64,000 nt of DNA from Nonomuraea corallina (lineage in GTDB: Bacteria > Actinomycetota > Actinomycetes > Streptosporangiales > Streptosporangiaceae), in the NCBI RefSeq assembly GCF_027620315.1, contig NZ_JAPNNL010000008.1:1-64000 (forward strand), in the 5' to 3' direction. The position numbers were made by a program, and so were the translations under genes. Shown piece after piece: positions 9,905 through 18,690 of the stretch. Under the pieces are notes generated by a model. That model was given only the letters and a program-made list of their open reading frames with translations. It did no database searches and was not told where the DNA came from. How positions within the stretch are numbered: the stretch's first letter is position 1; every line of letters begins with the position of its first letter.

Positions 9905-11317
9905 GTGGATCGTCGCAGCTTCCTGGCCGGGGCGGCCGTGCTGGCGGCGGGGCCGTTCGCCGGAGTCGCGTGCGCCGGGCAGCGCGGCGGAGCCCGTCCG
10001 ATCGGGAGCCAGGGGCCGCGCGGAGGCTACGGGCGGTTGAGGCCGGTGCGCGACCTGGCCGACGGAGAGGTCCGGCTGCACCTGCCCGAGGGCTTTCGCT
10101 ACCGCTCGTTCGGCGCGGCCGGTGAGCGCTTACCCGGCGGCTTCACGGTCCCCGGCAGGCACGACGGCATGGCCGCCTTCCGCGGCCCGCGCGACACCGC
10201 GATCCTGATCCGCAACCACGAGGTCGACGGCCCGGTCGGCGCGTTCGGCGACCCGGAGCGCGCCTACGACCGGATGGCCGGCGGCGGCACCGTCACCCTG
10301 CACGTGACCCGCCACGGCGAGGTGCTCAAGAGCTTCCCGTCGCTCACCGGCACGATGCGGAACTGCTCTGGCGGCCCCATGCCGTGGGGCGCCTGGATCA
10401 GCTGCGAGGAGACCGTCGACGGCCCCGACGTGGACGCCCCCGGCAACAACCGCCTGGCCGAGAAGCACGGCTACGTCTTCGAGGTCCCGCTGCGGGGCGA
10501 CGCCGACGCCCGGCCGATCAGGGCGGCGGGGCGCTTCGCGCACGAGGCTGCCGCCTTCGACCCCTCCACCGGCACGCTGTACCTCACCGAGGACAACGTC
10601 CACGCCCCCTCCGGTTTCTACCGGTACGTCCCGCCACAGGACCCCATGCGGGCCGGGCGGCTGCTCGACGGCGGCAAGCTCCAGATGCTCGCGGTCGACG
10701 GCGAGCCCGGCGCCGACCTGGCCCGAGGCCACCGCGCCGGCACGACGTTCGCCGCCACCTGGGTGGACGTCGACGACCCCGATCCCTCCTTACCCCGCGG
10801 GACGTCCCGGGCCGCCGCCGAGCGGGCCGTCGGCGACCAGGGCAGGGAGGCCGGCGCCGCCGTCTTCTCCCGCCTCGAAGGCGCCGTGCACCACCAGGGC
10901 ACCGTCTACTTCGTCTCCACCCAGGGCGGCGACCCGGACCCCGGCGACGACCCGCCGGACGGCTTCGGCGACGGGCGCGGCCAGGTCTGGGCGTACGAGA
11001 CGTGGAACGGCACGCTCAGGCTCGTCTACCAGTCTCCCCGCGCCGCCGCGCTCGACCTGCCGGACAACGTGACAGTGAGCAACCGCGGCACGCTCGTGCT
11101 CTGCGAGGACGGCGGGGGCGACAACTACCTGCGCGGGCTGACCCGCGACGGGGAGATCTTCGACTTCTGCCGCCTGGAGCCGGTCCGCGGCGACTCGGGC
11201 GCCGAGTTCGCCGGCTCCACGTTCGGGCCCGGCGGCCGGACCCTCTACGTGAACGTGCAGACCGTACGGGGACGCTCCATCGCCATCTGGGGCCCCTGGC
11301 AGCGCGGCGCCTTCTGA
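9905..11317 (+). CDS. Tat-exported DUF839/PhoX-like protein
   Basis: 470 residues from the GTG at 9905, with GGAGG at 9896-9900. The N-terminus [15 protein letters not shown] is a twin-arginine signal. It ends near VACAGQ, where the Cys could be lipidated, though the lipobox is imperfect. The body has DUF839/PhoX features: [45 protein letters not shown] and [19 protein letters not shown]. PhoX proteins are calcium-dependent periplasmic phosphatases with a beta-propeller fold, but many actinobacterial members are untested. It sits between coaA and acpS, where glmS often lies in related genomes. Confidence 0.88.
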   Translation: MDRRSFLAGAAVLAAGPFAGVACAGQRGGARPIGSQGPRGGYGRLRPVRDLADGEVRLHLPEGFRYRSFGAAGERLPGGFTVPGRHDGMAAFRGPRDTAILIRNHEVDGPVGAFGDPERAYDRMAGGGTVTLHVTRHGEVLKSFPSLTGTMRNCSGGPMPWGAWISCEETVDGPDVDAPGNNRLAEKHGYVFEVPLRGDADARPIRAAGRFAHEAAAFDPSTGTLYLTEDNVHAPSGFYRYVPPQDPMRAGRLLDGGKLQMLAVDGEPGADLARGHRAGTTFAATWVDVDDPDPSLPRGTSRAAAERAVGDQGREAGAAVFSRLEGAVHHQGTVYFVSTQGGDPDPGDDPPDGFGDGRGQVWAYETWNGTLRLVYQSPRAAALDLPDNVTVSNRGTLVLCEDGGGDNYLRGLTRDGEIFDFCRLEPVRGDSGAEFAGSTFGPGGRTLYVNVQTVRGRSIAIWGPWQRGAF

Positions 11318-11374
11318 CCGCGCGCCGCGCGCCGACGGTCAGGGGACCGGATCGGCCGCGAGTAGCCTGGGACG

Positions 11375-11725
11375 ATGATCCTCGGCATCGGGGTCGACGT
11401 GGTCGACATCGCACGCTTCCGCGACGCTCTCGAACGCACCCCCGCGCTGCGCGAGAGGCTGTTCACCGCGGCCGAGCGCGGTCTCGCGATCCAGTCGCTG
11501 GCCGGCCGGTTCGCCGCCAAGGAGGCCGTGGCCAAGGCCCTCGGCGCGCCGCGCGGCCTGAGCCACCTGGAGGCGGAGGTGCACCGGGACAAGAACGGCA
11601 GGCCCGAGCTGCGCGTCACCGGCGAGGCCGCCGAGGTCGCCCGCGAGCTGGGGGTCAAACGCTGGCACGTCTCGCTGAGCCACGACGGGGGCGTCGCGAT
11701 GGCCTACGTGATCGCCGAAGGCTAG
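11375..11725 (+). CDS. acpS: Holo-[acyl-carrier-protein] synthase
   Basis: 116 residues. It transfers 4'-phosphopantetheine from CoA to the acyl carrier protein for fatty acid synthesis. Motifs are the N-terminal [11 protein letters not shown] (Mg-binding Asp), [15 protein letters not shown] and [23 protein letters not shown] hexamer at 11363-11368 ends 6 bases before the ATG, suggesting leaderless transcription. nnr starts 1 base after its stop. Confidence 0.95.
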   Translation: MILGIGVDVVDIARFRDALERTPALRERLFTAAERGLAIQSLAGRFAAKEAVAKALGAPRGLSHLEAEVHRDKNGRPELRVTGEAAEVARELGVKRWHVSLSHDGGVAMAYVIAEG

Positions 11726-11726
11726 G

Positions 11727-13310
11727 TTGGTCAGGGTGTTCACCGCCTACACCGCCGACCAGATCAGGACCGCCGAGCGCGCGCTGATGGCCACGCTGCC
11801 GGAGGGCACGCTCATGCGCCGCGCCGCGACCGGGCTGGCCGCCGTCTGCGCCGCCCTGCTGCCCCGGGTGTACGGGAGCCGCGTCGTCCTCCTGGTGGGC
11901 AGCGGCGACAACGGCGGCGACGCCCTCTACGCCGGCGCCACGCTCACCGGCCGCGGCGCCGCGGTGACGGCCGTCCTGGCCGGTTCCCGCGCCCATGAGG
12001 CGGGGCTGGCGGCCCTGCTGGCCGCCGGCGGACGCGCCACCGGCCACTCCGCGGCCGCCTTCAGCCCGGGCGGGGCCGCCGCGCCCAGGCACGGGGACGC
12101 GCTCGTCACGCACGAGACGGCGGTGTGGGGGGGCGGCGGGGACGCGGACGAGGCGCGCCGGGCCGTCGAGCGCGCCGACCTGATCGTGGACGGCCTGGTC
12201 GGGATCGGCGCGTCGGGGGCGCTCCGCGAGCCGTACGCCGGGCTGGCCGAGGCCGCCGGCCGCGCCGCAGCCCCGGTCGTCGCCGTGGACGTGCCCAGCG
12301 GGGTCGACTCCTCCACCGGCCGGGTCGAGGGAGCCGCGATCCGGGCCGCGGTGACCGTGACGATGGGGGCGCGCAAGACCGGCCTGCTCGTCGACCCCGG
12401 GGCCACCCTCGCGGGCCGGATCGAGCTGGTCGACATCGGGCTCGGCCCGTACCTGCCCGACCCGGACGTCACGGCGCTCACCCGCGCGTCGGCGCGCGGC
12501 CTGCTGCCGCGCCCGGCCGCCGAGTCCGACAAGTACCGCAGGGGCGTGGTCGGCGTCGCCGCCGGCAGCGACCACTACACCGGCGCCGCCGTGCTCGCCG
12601 TCGGCGGCGCGCTCAACGCGGGCGCGGGCATGGTCCGCTACGCCGGTCCCGCCAGGCCCGCCGGACAGGTGCGGGCCCGCTGGCCCGAGGCCGTCGTCAC
12701 CGAGCTGGACGCGCCGGACGTGGACGCCGTCGGCCGGGTGCAGGCCTGGGTCGTCGGCCCCGGACTCGGCACCGGGGAGTGGGCCCGCGAGCTGCTCCGC
12801 CGGGTGCTCGCCACCGACGTGCCGGTGCTGGTCGACGCCGACGGGCTGAACCTCGTGGCCCGGGACGTCTCCCTGCTGCGCCGTACCGCGCCCGTCCTGA
12901 TCACCCCGCACGCGGGGGAGCTGGCGCGGCTGACGGGGACCGCGCGCGGGGCCATCGAGGCCGCGCCGCTCGCGCACGCGCGCGCGGCGGCGGCCGAGCT
13001 GGGCGTGACCGTGCTGCTCAAGGGGTCCACCACGGTCGTCGCGGAGGAGGGGACGCCGACATGGGTGAACGGCACGGGAACCCCGTGGCTGGCCACCGGC
13101 GGCACCGGCGACGTCCTGTCCGGCGTCGCCGGGTCGCTGCTCGCCCAGGGGCTCGGCGCGCGCGAGGCGGGCGCGTGCGGCGCGTACCTGCACGGGCTCG
13201 CCGGACGGATCGCCGCCGCCGGTGCGCCCCTCACGGCCGCGGGCGTGGCCGAGGCGCTCCCCGCCGCCATCAGGGAGCTGAACGAGATTCCGGCCGCGTC
13301 CCAGCGCTGA
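11727..13310 (+). CDS. nnr: Bifunctional NAD(P)H-hydrate epimerase / ADP-dependent dehydratase
   Basis: 527 residues. It repairs hydrated NAD(P)H: the N-terminal YjeF-type domain epimerises NAD(P)HX and the C-terminal YjeF_C domain dehydrates it using ADP. N-domain motif: GSGDNGGDALYAGA. C-domain motifs: PVLITPHAGELARLTG and the nucleotide-binding ATGGTGDVLSGVAGSL. The TTG at 11727 has AAGG upstream. A GTG at 11736 is a possible alternative start. The last codons form the first unit of a 45-bp tandem repeat that runs past the stop. Confidence 0.93.
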   Translation: MVRVFTAYTADQIRTAERALMATLPEGTLMRRAATGLAAVCAALLPRVYGSRVVLLVGSGDNGGDALYAGATLTGRGAAVTAVLAGSRAHEAGLAALLAAGGRATGHSAAAFSPGGAAAPRHGDALVTHETAVWGGGGDADEARRAVERADLIVDGLVGIGASGALREPYAGLAEAAGRAAAPVVAVDVPSGVDSSTGRVEGAAIRAAVTVTMGARKTGLLVDPGATLAGRIELVDIGLGPYLPDPDVTALTRASARGLLPRPAAESDKYRRGVVGVAAGSDHYTGAAVLAVGGALNAGAGMVRYAGPARPAGQVRARWPEAVVTELDAPDVDAVGRVQAWVVGPGLGTGEWARELLRRVLATDVPVLVDADGLNLVARDVSLLRRTAPVLITPHAGELARLTGTARGAIEAAPLAHARAAAAELGVTVLLKGSTTVVAEEGTPTWVNGTGTPWLATGGTGDVLSGVAGSLLAQGLGAREAGACGAYLHGLAGRIAAAGAPLTAAGVAEALPAAIRELNEIPAASQR

Positions 13311-13400
13311 CGGCGAGGGGTGCTGGACGAGGACCCGGCCGTATCCCGGCGCTGACGGCGCGTGGTGTTGAACGAGGATCCGGCCGCGTCGCGGAGCCGG
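13281..13400 (+). repeat. 45-bp tandem repeat at the nnr 3' end
   Basis: Units begin at 13281, 13326 and 13371, an exact 45-bp period. The shared core is (A/G)ACGAG(A/G)..CCGGCCG. The first two units also share GCGCTGACGGCG, so the nnr stop codon itself is duplicated in unit 2. The third unit diverges after about 20 bases. The second and third copies are non-coding and lie upstream of alr. Confidence 0.8.
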
Positions 13401-13491
13401 CGCGGAAGGGGGCGGGTGCGGGGCGTCGTCAGGGGTGCTGAGCGGGGGAAATTCGCGCTCGACCACGCCCGGGAGCTGCCAAACTAGAAGG

Positions 13492-14634
13492 ATGAGCTCC
13501 CCGATGGCGACGCCCGCCGAGGCGCGGGTCGACCTGGCCGCGATCAGGCACAACGTGGCGCTGCTGCGCGAACGCGCCGGCGGCGCCGAGCTGATGGCCG
13601 CCGTCAAGGCCGACGCCTACGGGCACGGGCTGGTGCCCGCGTCCCTGGCCATGCTGGAGGCGGGCGCCGGCCGGCTCGGCACCGCGTTCATCCAGGAGGC
13701 GCTCGACCTGCGGGCCGCGGGTGTCACCGCGCCGATCCTGGCCTGGCTCATCACGCCCGGCGAGCCCGTCGGCGAGGCGCTGCGGGCCGGCGTCGAGGTG
13801 TCGGCGTCCGACGAGCGGCTGCTCGGCGAGATCGCCGAGGCCGCCCGGGCCACCGGGGTCACCGCCCGCGTCCACCTGGAGGCCGACACCGGCATGAGCA
13901 GGGGCGGCTCGCCGCCCGCCGCCTGGCCCGGCCTGCTGCGCAAGGCGCTGGAGCTGCGCGCGGAGGGCGTCGTCGAGGTCGTCGGCCTGTGGTCGCACTT
14001 CGCCTGCTCCGACATGCCCGGCCATCCGTCCGTCGAGGCCCAGCTCGACGCCTTCGAGGCCGCGCTCAAGGTGGCCGAGCAGACCGGGGTGGCCGGCTCC
14101 CACGTGATCAGGCACCTGGCCAACTCGGCCGCCGTGATGACGCTGCCCAGGGCCCACTTCGACATGGTGCGCGCCGGCATCGCCGTCTACGGGCTGAGCC
14201 CTGTCCCCGAGCTGGGCGACTTCGGGCTGCGTCCCGCCATGACGCTCGTGGCTCGCCTTGCCATGGTCAAGCGGGTGCCTGAAGGGTCGGGGGTGTCCTA
14301 CGGTCACCTCTACGTGACCGGCCGGGAGACCACGCTCGCGCTGGTCCCGCTCGGCTACGCCGACGGCGTCCTGCGTCACGCGACCGACCGCGCCGAGGTG
14401 CTGGCCGGCGGCCGTCGCCGCCGGGTGACCGGCCGCGTCTGCATGGATCAATTCATGATCGACGTGGGGGACGACCCTTTGCGGGCAGGTGACGAGGTGA
14501 TCCTGTTCGGGCCGGGCGGACAGGGGGAGCCGACCGCTCAGGAATGGGCGGATACGCTCGGCACGATCACACATGAGATCGTGACGAGGATCGGGTCACG
14601 CGTACCGAGAGTGTACGAAGGACAGGTGACATGA
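13492..14634 (+). CDS. alr: Alanine racemase
   Basis: 380 residues. A PLP enzyme that makes D-alanine for peptidoglycan. The PLP-lysine motif is MAAVKADAYGHG near residue 40. The catalytic tyrosine lies in SGVSYGHLY and the C-terminal domain carries RVCMDQFMIDVGD. The ATG at 13492 directly follows AGAAGG. An ATG at 13504 is better spaced and is the main alternative. The stop overlaps the next gene's ATG (ATGA). Confidence 0.95.
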   Translation: MSSPMATPAEARVDLAAIRHNVALLRERAGGAELMAAVKADAYGHGLVPASLAMLEAGAGRLGTAFIQEALDLRAAGVTAPILAWLITPGEPVGEALRAGVEVSASDERLLGEIAEAARATGVTARVHLEADTGMSRGGSPPAAWPGLLRKALELRAEGVVEVVGLWSHFACSDMPGHPSVEAQLDAFEAALKVAEQTGVAGSHVIRHLANSAAVMTLPRAHFDMVRAGIAVYGLSPVPELGDFGLRPAMTLVARLAMVKRVPEGSGVSYGHLYVTGRETTLALVPLGYADGVLRHATDRAEVLAGGRRRRVTGRVCMDQFMIDVGDDPLRAGDEVILFGPGGQGEPTAQEWADTLGTITHEIVTRIGSRVPRVYEGQVT

Positions 14635-15713
14635 CGACGACCACACGCCGCAGGGTCGGGATCGCGGGCGCGCTCGTCGGCGCCGCGTCGGCGGGCATCG
14701 CGGCGGCCGCGATGGCCAAGCGCTACGCGGTCGGCCGCATCCGTCTGCGCCCCGACCTGGAGGCCGGGGAGCCCTTCGGCGAGCTGCGCGGCACCGACCA
14801 CACCCTCATCACGTCCGACGGCGTGGCGCTGCACGTCGAGGTCGACGAGCCCCAGGAGCGGCCCCAGGAGCGGCACGCGGCCGACGGCGGCGCGCCGCTC
14901 ACCATCGTGCTGTGCCATGGCTACTGCCTCAGCCTCGAATCGTGGCACTACCAGCGCAGGGACCTGCGCGAGAACCACCGCCTCGTGCTGTGGGACCAGC
15001 GCTCCCACGGCCGCTCGCAGCGCGCCGTCTCCGGCGACACCTCGATCGACCGGCTCGGCGACGACCTGGCCGAGGTGCTGGCGACGTTCGTGCCGGGGCC
15101 GTGCGTCCTCGTCGGCCACTCCATGGGCGGCATGACGATCATGGCGCTCGCCGACCGCCACCCCGAGCTGTTCGGCGACAAGGTCCGCGGCGTGGCCCTC
15201 ATCGCCACCTCGGCGGGCAAGCTGGCCGAGGTCACGCTCGGACTGCCCGCCTTGGTGTCCAAGGCCGTGCACAAGGTCGCCCCGGGCACGGTGTCGATGC
15301 TCGGCCGCAAGGGCTCGCTCGTCGACCGCACCCGCCACGCGGGCAGCGACATCGCCTTCCTGCTGACCCGTTACATGGCCTTCGGTGACTCCAGGAACAT
15401 CAGCCCGACCCTCGTCGACTTCGCCGAGACCATGATCAGGGCGACTCCGACCGAGGTGGTCGCCGACTTCTATCCCGCGCTGATGAACCACGACAAGCTG
15501 TCCGCGCTGCACGTCCTCGACCCGGTTCCCACCGCCATCATGGTCGGCGACAAGGACTGGCTGACGCCGCCCGACCACAGCCGCGCCATGGCCGAGGCCC
15601 TGCCCAAGGCCCAGTTGACCGAGGTGCCCGACACCTCTCACCTGCTCCAGCTCGAACGCCCCGGCGCGGTCACCGACGCGCTGCGCGACCTGATCAAGAG
15701 GGTGGTCCCGTGA
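14631..15713 (+). CDS. Alpha/beta hydrolase with N-terminal membrane segment
   Basis: 360 residues. A basic N-terminus and one hydrophobic stretch (about residues 9-28) suggest a membrane-anchored or exported enzyme. The hydrolase core has the oxyanion HGYCLS, the nucleophile elbow LVGHSMGGMT, an acid in VGDKDWLTPPDH and the catalytic His in DTSHLLQLERP. The actinobacterial order alr-hydrolase-tsaE is conserved and both junctions here overlap by 4 bases. The substrate is unknown. Confidence 0.88.
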   Translation: MTTTTRRRVGIAGALVGAASAGIAAAAMAKRYAVGRIRLRPDLEAGEPFGELRGTDHTLITSDGVALHVEVDEPQERPQERHAADGGAPLTIVLCHGYCLSLESWHYQRRDLRENHRLVLWDQRSHGRSQRAVSGDTSIDRLGDDLAEVLATFVPGPCVLVGHSMGGMTIMALADRHPELFGDKVRGVALIATSAGKLAEVTLGLPALVSKAVHKVAPGTVSMLGRKGSLVDRTRHAGSDIAFLLTRYMAFGDSRNISPTLVDFAETMIRATPTEVVADFYPALMNHDKLSALHVLDPVPTAIMVGDKDWLTPPDHSRAMAEALPKAQLTEVPDTSHLLQLERPGAVTDALRDLIKRVVP

Positions 15714-16168
15714 GGCTGAGCACCGCCGAAGAGACCCGGGCGTACGGCTCGCGCCTGGCCGACCTGCTGCGGCCCGGCGACCTGCTGGTCCTGTCGGGCC
15801 CGCTCGGCGCCGGCAAGACCACGCTCGTGCAGGGCATCGCCGAGGGGCTCAAGGTGCGCGGGCCGATCACCTCGCCCACGTTCGTCATCGCCCGCGTGCA
15901 CCCGTCGCTGTGCGGCGGCCCGGCGCTGGTCCACGCCGACGCCTACCGACTCGGCGGTGACCTGGAGGTCGACGACCTCGACCTGGACGCCTCGCTGGAG
16001 GAGTCGGTGACCGTCGTCGAGTGGGGCGAGGGCCTGGTCGAGGGGCTGTCGAACGAACGCCTGGAGATCCACATCGACCGCGAGGCGGGCGACGACGCCC
16101 GCGTCGTCACGCTGCGGGGGGTGGGCCCGCGCTGGGCCGACACGCCGTCTGACGCCGCAGGAGAGTAA
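15710..16168 (+). CDS. tsaE: tRNA threonylcarbamoyladenosine ATPase TsaE
   Basis: 152 residues. This P-loop ATPase supports the TsaB-TsaD complex that places t6A at position 37 of ANN-decoding tRNAs. Walker A is LSGPLGAGKTTLVQGIAEGL. TSPTFVI and the HADAYRL motif follow, then VTVVEWGEGL. The GTG start overlaps the hydrolase stop (GTGA). tsaB and tsaD lie 2.5 kb downstream in the same direction, separated by a sortase locus and a kinase-like gene. Confidence 0.94.
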   Translation: MRLSTAEETRAYGSRLADLLRPGDLLVLSGPLGAGKTTLVQGIAEGLKVRGPITSPTFVIARVHPSLCGGPALVHADAYRLGGDLEVDDLDLDASLEESVTVVEWGEGLVEGLSNERLEIHIDREAGDDARVVTLRGVGPRWADTPSDAAGE

Positions 16169-16332
16169 AGGGCGCGCCGACGGCCGGTCATCCTGTCACC
16201 CTTGACGTACCTTCGCCATGACGGAAAACATGATCATTGGTAAGGGTTGGTCCCGAAAATCTGGGTATTCAGGAATGCGGTGTCCACGAAACCGGTGGAT
16301 ACTCGTCAAGAGCGGCGGAGTGGGGTGCGGCG

Positions 16333-17028
16333 GTGCTCAGGGTCAAGCGAGTCGCGTACGCGGGGGCCATCCTCATGATCGGTGTCATGGGCTGCGCCGC
16401 CGAGGCGCAGACGCCCACGGGCAGCCCGACACCCGCCGACACCGGCAGTCCGGCAGGCTCGGTCGCGCCCACCGCGACCGCCACGACCACCGCCACCACG
16501 ACCGCGACGACCACGGCGACGGCCACGCCCACGGTCTCCTCCATCTCGGTCCAGCTCAACCCCGACCGCGTCACCGCGGGCGAGAGTTCCACCGTGTGGA
16601 TCCTGGCCAACTGCCCGGCGCCGCAGGGCGGGCCCGCCCACACCGGCACCGCCACCTCCCGGGCGTTCGTCAGCGGCGTCACGCTCAACCCGGCCCCTGC
16701 CGGCGGCACGCCGAGCCCGACCGGCAGCGCCGGGGGCGACTGGGTGCGCGGCCAGGCCCAGGTCTCCGGCACCGTCCGGCGCGGCTCGTACCGCGTGGAC
16801 GTCAAGTGTGACGGCACCAACCACGCCGGTCGCGCGACCCTGCGCGTGGCGCGGCCCGAACCGCTGCCCAGCGACGTGCCCACCAGGGCGCCCAGGGCGG
16901 GCGGCGGCGGCACGTTCGGCCAGGAGGCCGACGAGGGCACGTCGATCCCGCTGGGCGGCGTGGGCGCGGCCCTCGGGCTCGCGCTGGTCGTCGGCGTCGG
17001 CGTGGCGGTCAAGCGCCGCCGGTCCTAG
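16333..17028 (+). CDS. Thr/Pro-rich exported protein with C-terminal membrane anchor, next to a sortase
   Basis: 231 residues from the GTG at 16333, chosen because MLRVKRVAYAGAILMIGVMGC then forms a clean signal peptide with a near-lipobox VMGC. A Thr/Ala/Pro-rich low-complexity segment (about residues 25-70) follows, then an Ig-like region (VSSISVQLNPDRVTAGES). The C-terminus has a hydrophobic helix and a basic tail, GLALVVGVGVAVKRRRS. That sorting-signal shape lacks LPxTG; the residues before the helix read TSIPLGG. The sortase gene begins 2 bases after the stop, so this is a candidate substrate or partner. Confidence 0.72.
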   Translation: MLRVKRVAYAGAILMIGVMGCAAEAQTPTGSPTPADTGSPAGSVAPTATATTTATTTATTTATATPTVSSISVQLNPDRVTAGESSTVWILANCPAPQGGPAHTGTATSRAFVSGVTLNPAPAGGTPSPTGSAGGDWVRGQAQVSGTVRRGSYRVDVKCDGTNHAGRATLRVARPEPLPSDVPTRAPRAGGGGTFGQEADEGTSIPLGGVGAALGLALVVGVGVAVKRRRS

Positions 17029-17030
17029 CC

Positions 17031-17564
17031 ATGGCGGGTTCGGGACGGGTGGTGCTCGCGGGCGCCGTGACGGGCCTGGTGCTGGTCGCCTTCGGTCAAG
17101 GTCTGGGGCAGCCCGAGCAGGCGGCGGCCGCCGTGGTCCCCGAGAAGATCGGCATCCCGTCGATCGACGTCGAGGCGCCGCTGATGAAGCTCGGGGTCAA
17201 GGACGGCGAGGTCGAGCTGCCGCCTTACGAGAAGCCCGGGATGGCGGGCTGGTACACCGGCAGCGTGGTGCCGGGCGAGAAGGGCGCCTCGGTGATCATC
17301 GGCCACGTCGACACCAAGACCGAGCCGGCCGTGTTCTACAAGCTCCGTCACGTGCGCAAGGGCTCGACGGTGCGGGTCGAGCGGAGCGACGGCAAGGTCG
17401 TCACGTACAAGGTCGACGGCGTCGAGCAGGTCCACAAGGACCGGTTCCCGTTCCGCAAGGTGTACGTCGAGGACGGGCTCAAGCTCGTGACCTGCGGCGG
17501 CAGGTTCGACCGGGCCAAGGGCGAGTATCTCGACAACGTCATCGTGTACGCCTCGCCTGCCTGA
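17031..17564 (+). CDS. Class F-like sortase
   Basis: 177 residues with an N-terminal hydrophobic segment (residues about 5-22). The sortase core has KIGIPSIDVEAPL, the catalytic His in SVIIGHVDTKT and the catalytic Cys in KLVTCGGRFDRAKG, with nearby Arg residues able to serve as the third catalytic residue. The short length and TCGGxFD motif match the actinobacterial class F sortases. It follows a C-terminally anchored surface protein by 2 bases. Confidence 0.85.
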   Translation: MAGSGRVVLAGAVTGLVLVAFGQGLGQPEQAAAAVVPEKIGIPSIDVEAPLMKLGVKDGEVELPPYEKPGMAGWYTGSVVPGEKGASVIIGHVDTKTEPAVFYKLRHVRKGSTVRVERSDGKVVTYKVDGVEQVHKDRFPFRKVYVEDGLKLVTCGGRFDRAKGEYLDNVIVYASPA

Positions 17565-17596
17565 AAAGCGGTTGCCCGTCACGCGACCATGGAGGC

Positions 17597-18526
17597 ATGA
17601 GCGTACCGACGAACCCGCCCGCGACCGGCACGCGCGTGCCCTGGCTGGACGTGCATCCGCGCGTGCGCGCCGCGGTCGGGGACTTCCTGGGCGGCCGTGT
17701 GGTCGACGCGGTCACCCAGGACGGCGGTTTCTCCCCGGGCGCGGCCGTGCGGGTGCGCGCCGACGGCGGCCGGCGGGCCTTCGTCAAGGCCGTGGGCCCG
17801 GGGCCGAACCCGGACTCTCCCGGCATCTACCGGACCGAGGCCGCGATCGCCGCCGCGCTGCCCGCCTCCGTGCCCGCGCCACGGCTGCTCACGACGTTCG
17901 AGGTCGACGGCTGGGTGGCGCTCGTGTTCGAGGAGGTCGAGGGCCGCCACCCGGAGATCCCGTGGCGCCGTGACGAGCTCGACCTGGTGCTGGCGGCCGT
18001 CCGGCGGATGAGCGCCGAGTTGACGCCCGCGCCGATCGACGTGCCGGCGATCCAGGAACGGCTCGGCGACTCGTTCAGTGGCTGGCGCAAGCTGCTGGGC
18101 GAGGACACCACCGGGCTCGACCCGTGGGCGCTGCGCCATCTCGACGCGCTGGCCGCGCTGGAGTCCGGCTGGGGCGAGGCCGCCGCCGGTGACACGTTGC
18201 TCCATTCGGACCTGCGGGCCGACAACCTGCTGGTGTCCGGTGAGCGGGTGTACGTCGTGGACTGGCCGTGGGCGTGCCGGGGCGTCTCCTGGTTCGACCT
18301 GATGGCGATGCTGCCGTCGGTGGCGATGCAGGGCGGGCCGCCGCCGCACGAACTGCTGCCCGACCCGGACCCGGCGGTCACCGCGGTCCTGGCCGGGCTG
18401 GCCGGCTACTTCGTGCGGCAGAGCCGTCAGCCGAGCCCGCCGGGGCTGCCGACCGTGCGCGGGTTCCAGCACGCGCAGGGCGTCGTGGCCCTGGAGTGGC
18501 TCCGGCATCGCACCGGCTGGGCCTGA
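17597..18526 (+). CDS. Aminoglycoside phosphotransferase (APH)-family kinase-like protein
   Basis: 309 residues. Kinase-like fold: the catalytic loop is LLHSDLRADNLLV (the HxDxxxxN pattern) and the metal-binding motif is VYVVDWPWACRG. Members include antibiotic kinases and small-molecule or protein kinases of unknown substrate. The sequence does not justify calling a resistance gene. The ATG at 17597 immediately follows GGAGG. A 714-residue open frame enclosing it is not real upstream of this ATG. Confidence 0.85.
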   Translation: MSVPTNPPATGTRVPWLDVHPRVRAAVGDFLGGRVVDAVTQDGGFSPGAAVRVRADGGRRAFVKAVGPGPNPDSPGIYRTEAAIAAALPASVPAPRLLTTFEVDGWVALVFEEVEGRHPEIPWRRDELDLVLAAVRRMSAELTPAPIDVPAIQERLGDSFSGWRKLLGEDTTGLDPWALRHLDALAALESGWGEAAAGDTLLHSDLRADNLLVSGERVYVVDWPWACRGVSWFDLMAMLPSVAMQGGPPPHELLPDPDPAVTAVLAGLAGYFVRQSRQPSPPGLPTVRGFQHAQGVVALEWLRHRTGWA

Positions 18527-18552
18527 ACAGGCCCACGACCCGGCCCGTGACC

Positions 18553-18606
18553 ACGTACAGGCCAGGGGTCGCGTACAGGCCACGGGTCGCGTACAGGTCG
18601 GGGATG
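18553..18606 (+). repeat. 18-bp tandem repeat, three copies
   Basis: Three units of exactly 18 bp start at 18553, 18571 and 18589 and share the core (A/G)CGTACAGG. They lie in the 164-bp gap between the kinase-like gene and tsaB, upstream of the tsaB promoter region. No protein is encoded on the + strand here. Confidence 0.75.
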
Positions 18607-18690
18607 GCGGGCGGTGGCGCGGATCGTGCCCGGACCGGTGCGTTCGGTACGGGCGCGGGCGGGGGCGGGCCGCGGGTAGGCTAAACAGTC

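Noticed and set aside
11655-13607. 650-codon minus-strand frame opposite nnr, with repeat-like peptides
   Set aside because: Shadow of nnr. The repeated peptide only reflects the 45-bp DNA repeat.
17597-18526. Aminoglycoside resistance gene
   Set aside because: The APH-like fold alone does not show antibiotic substrate, and it sits in a conserved housekeeping neighbourhood.
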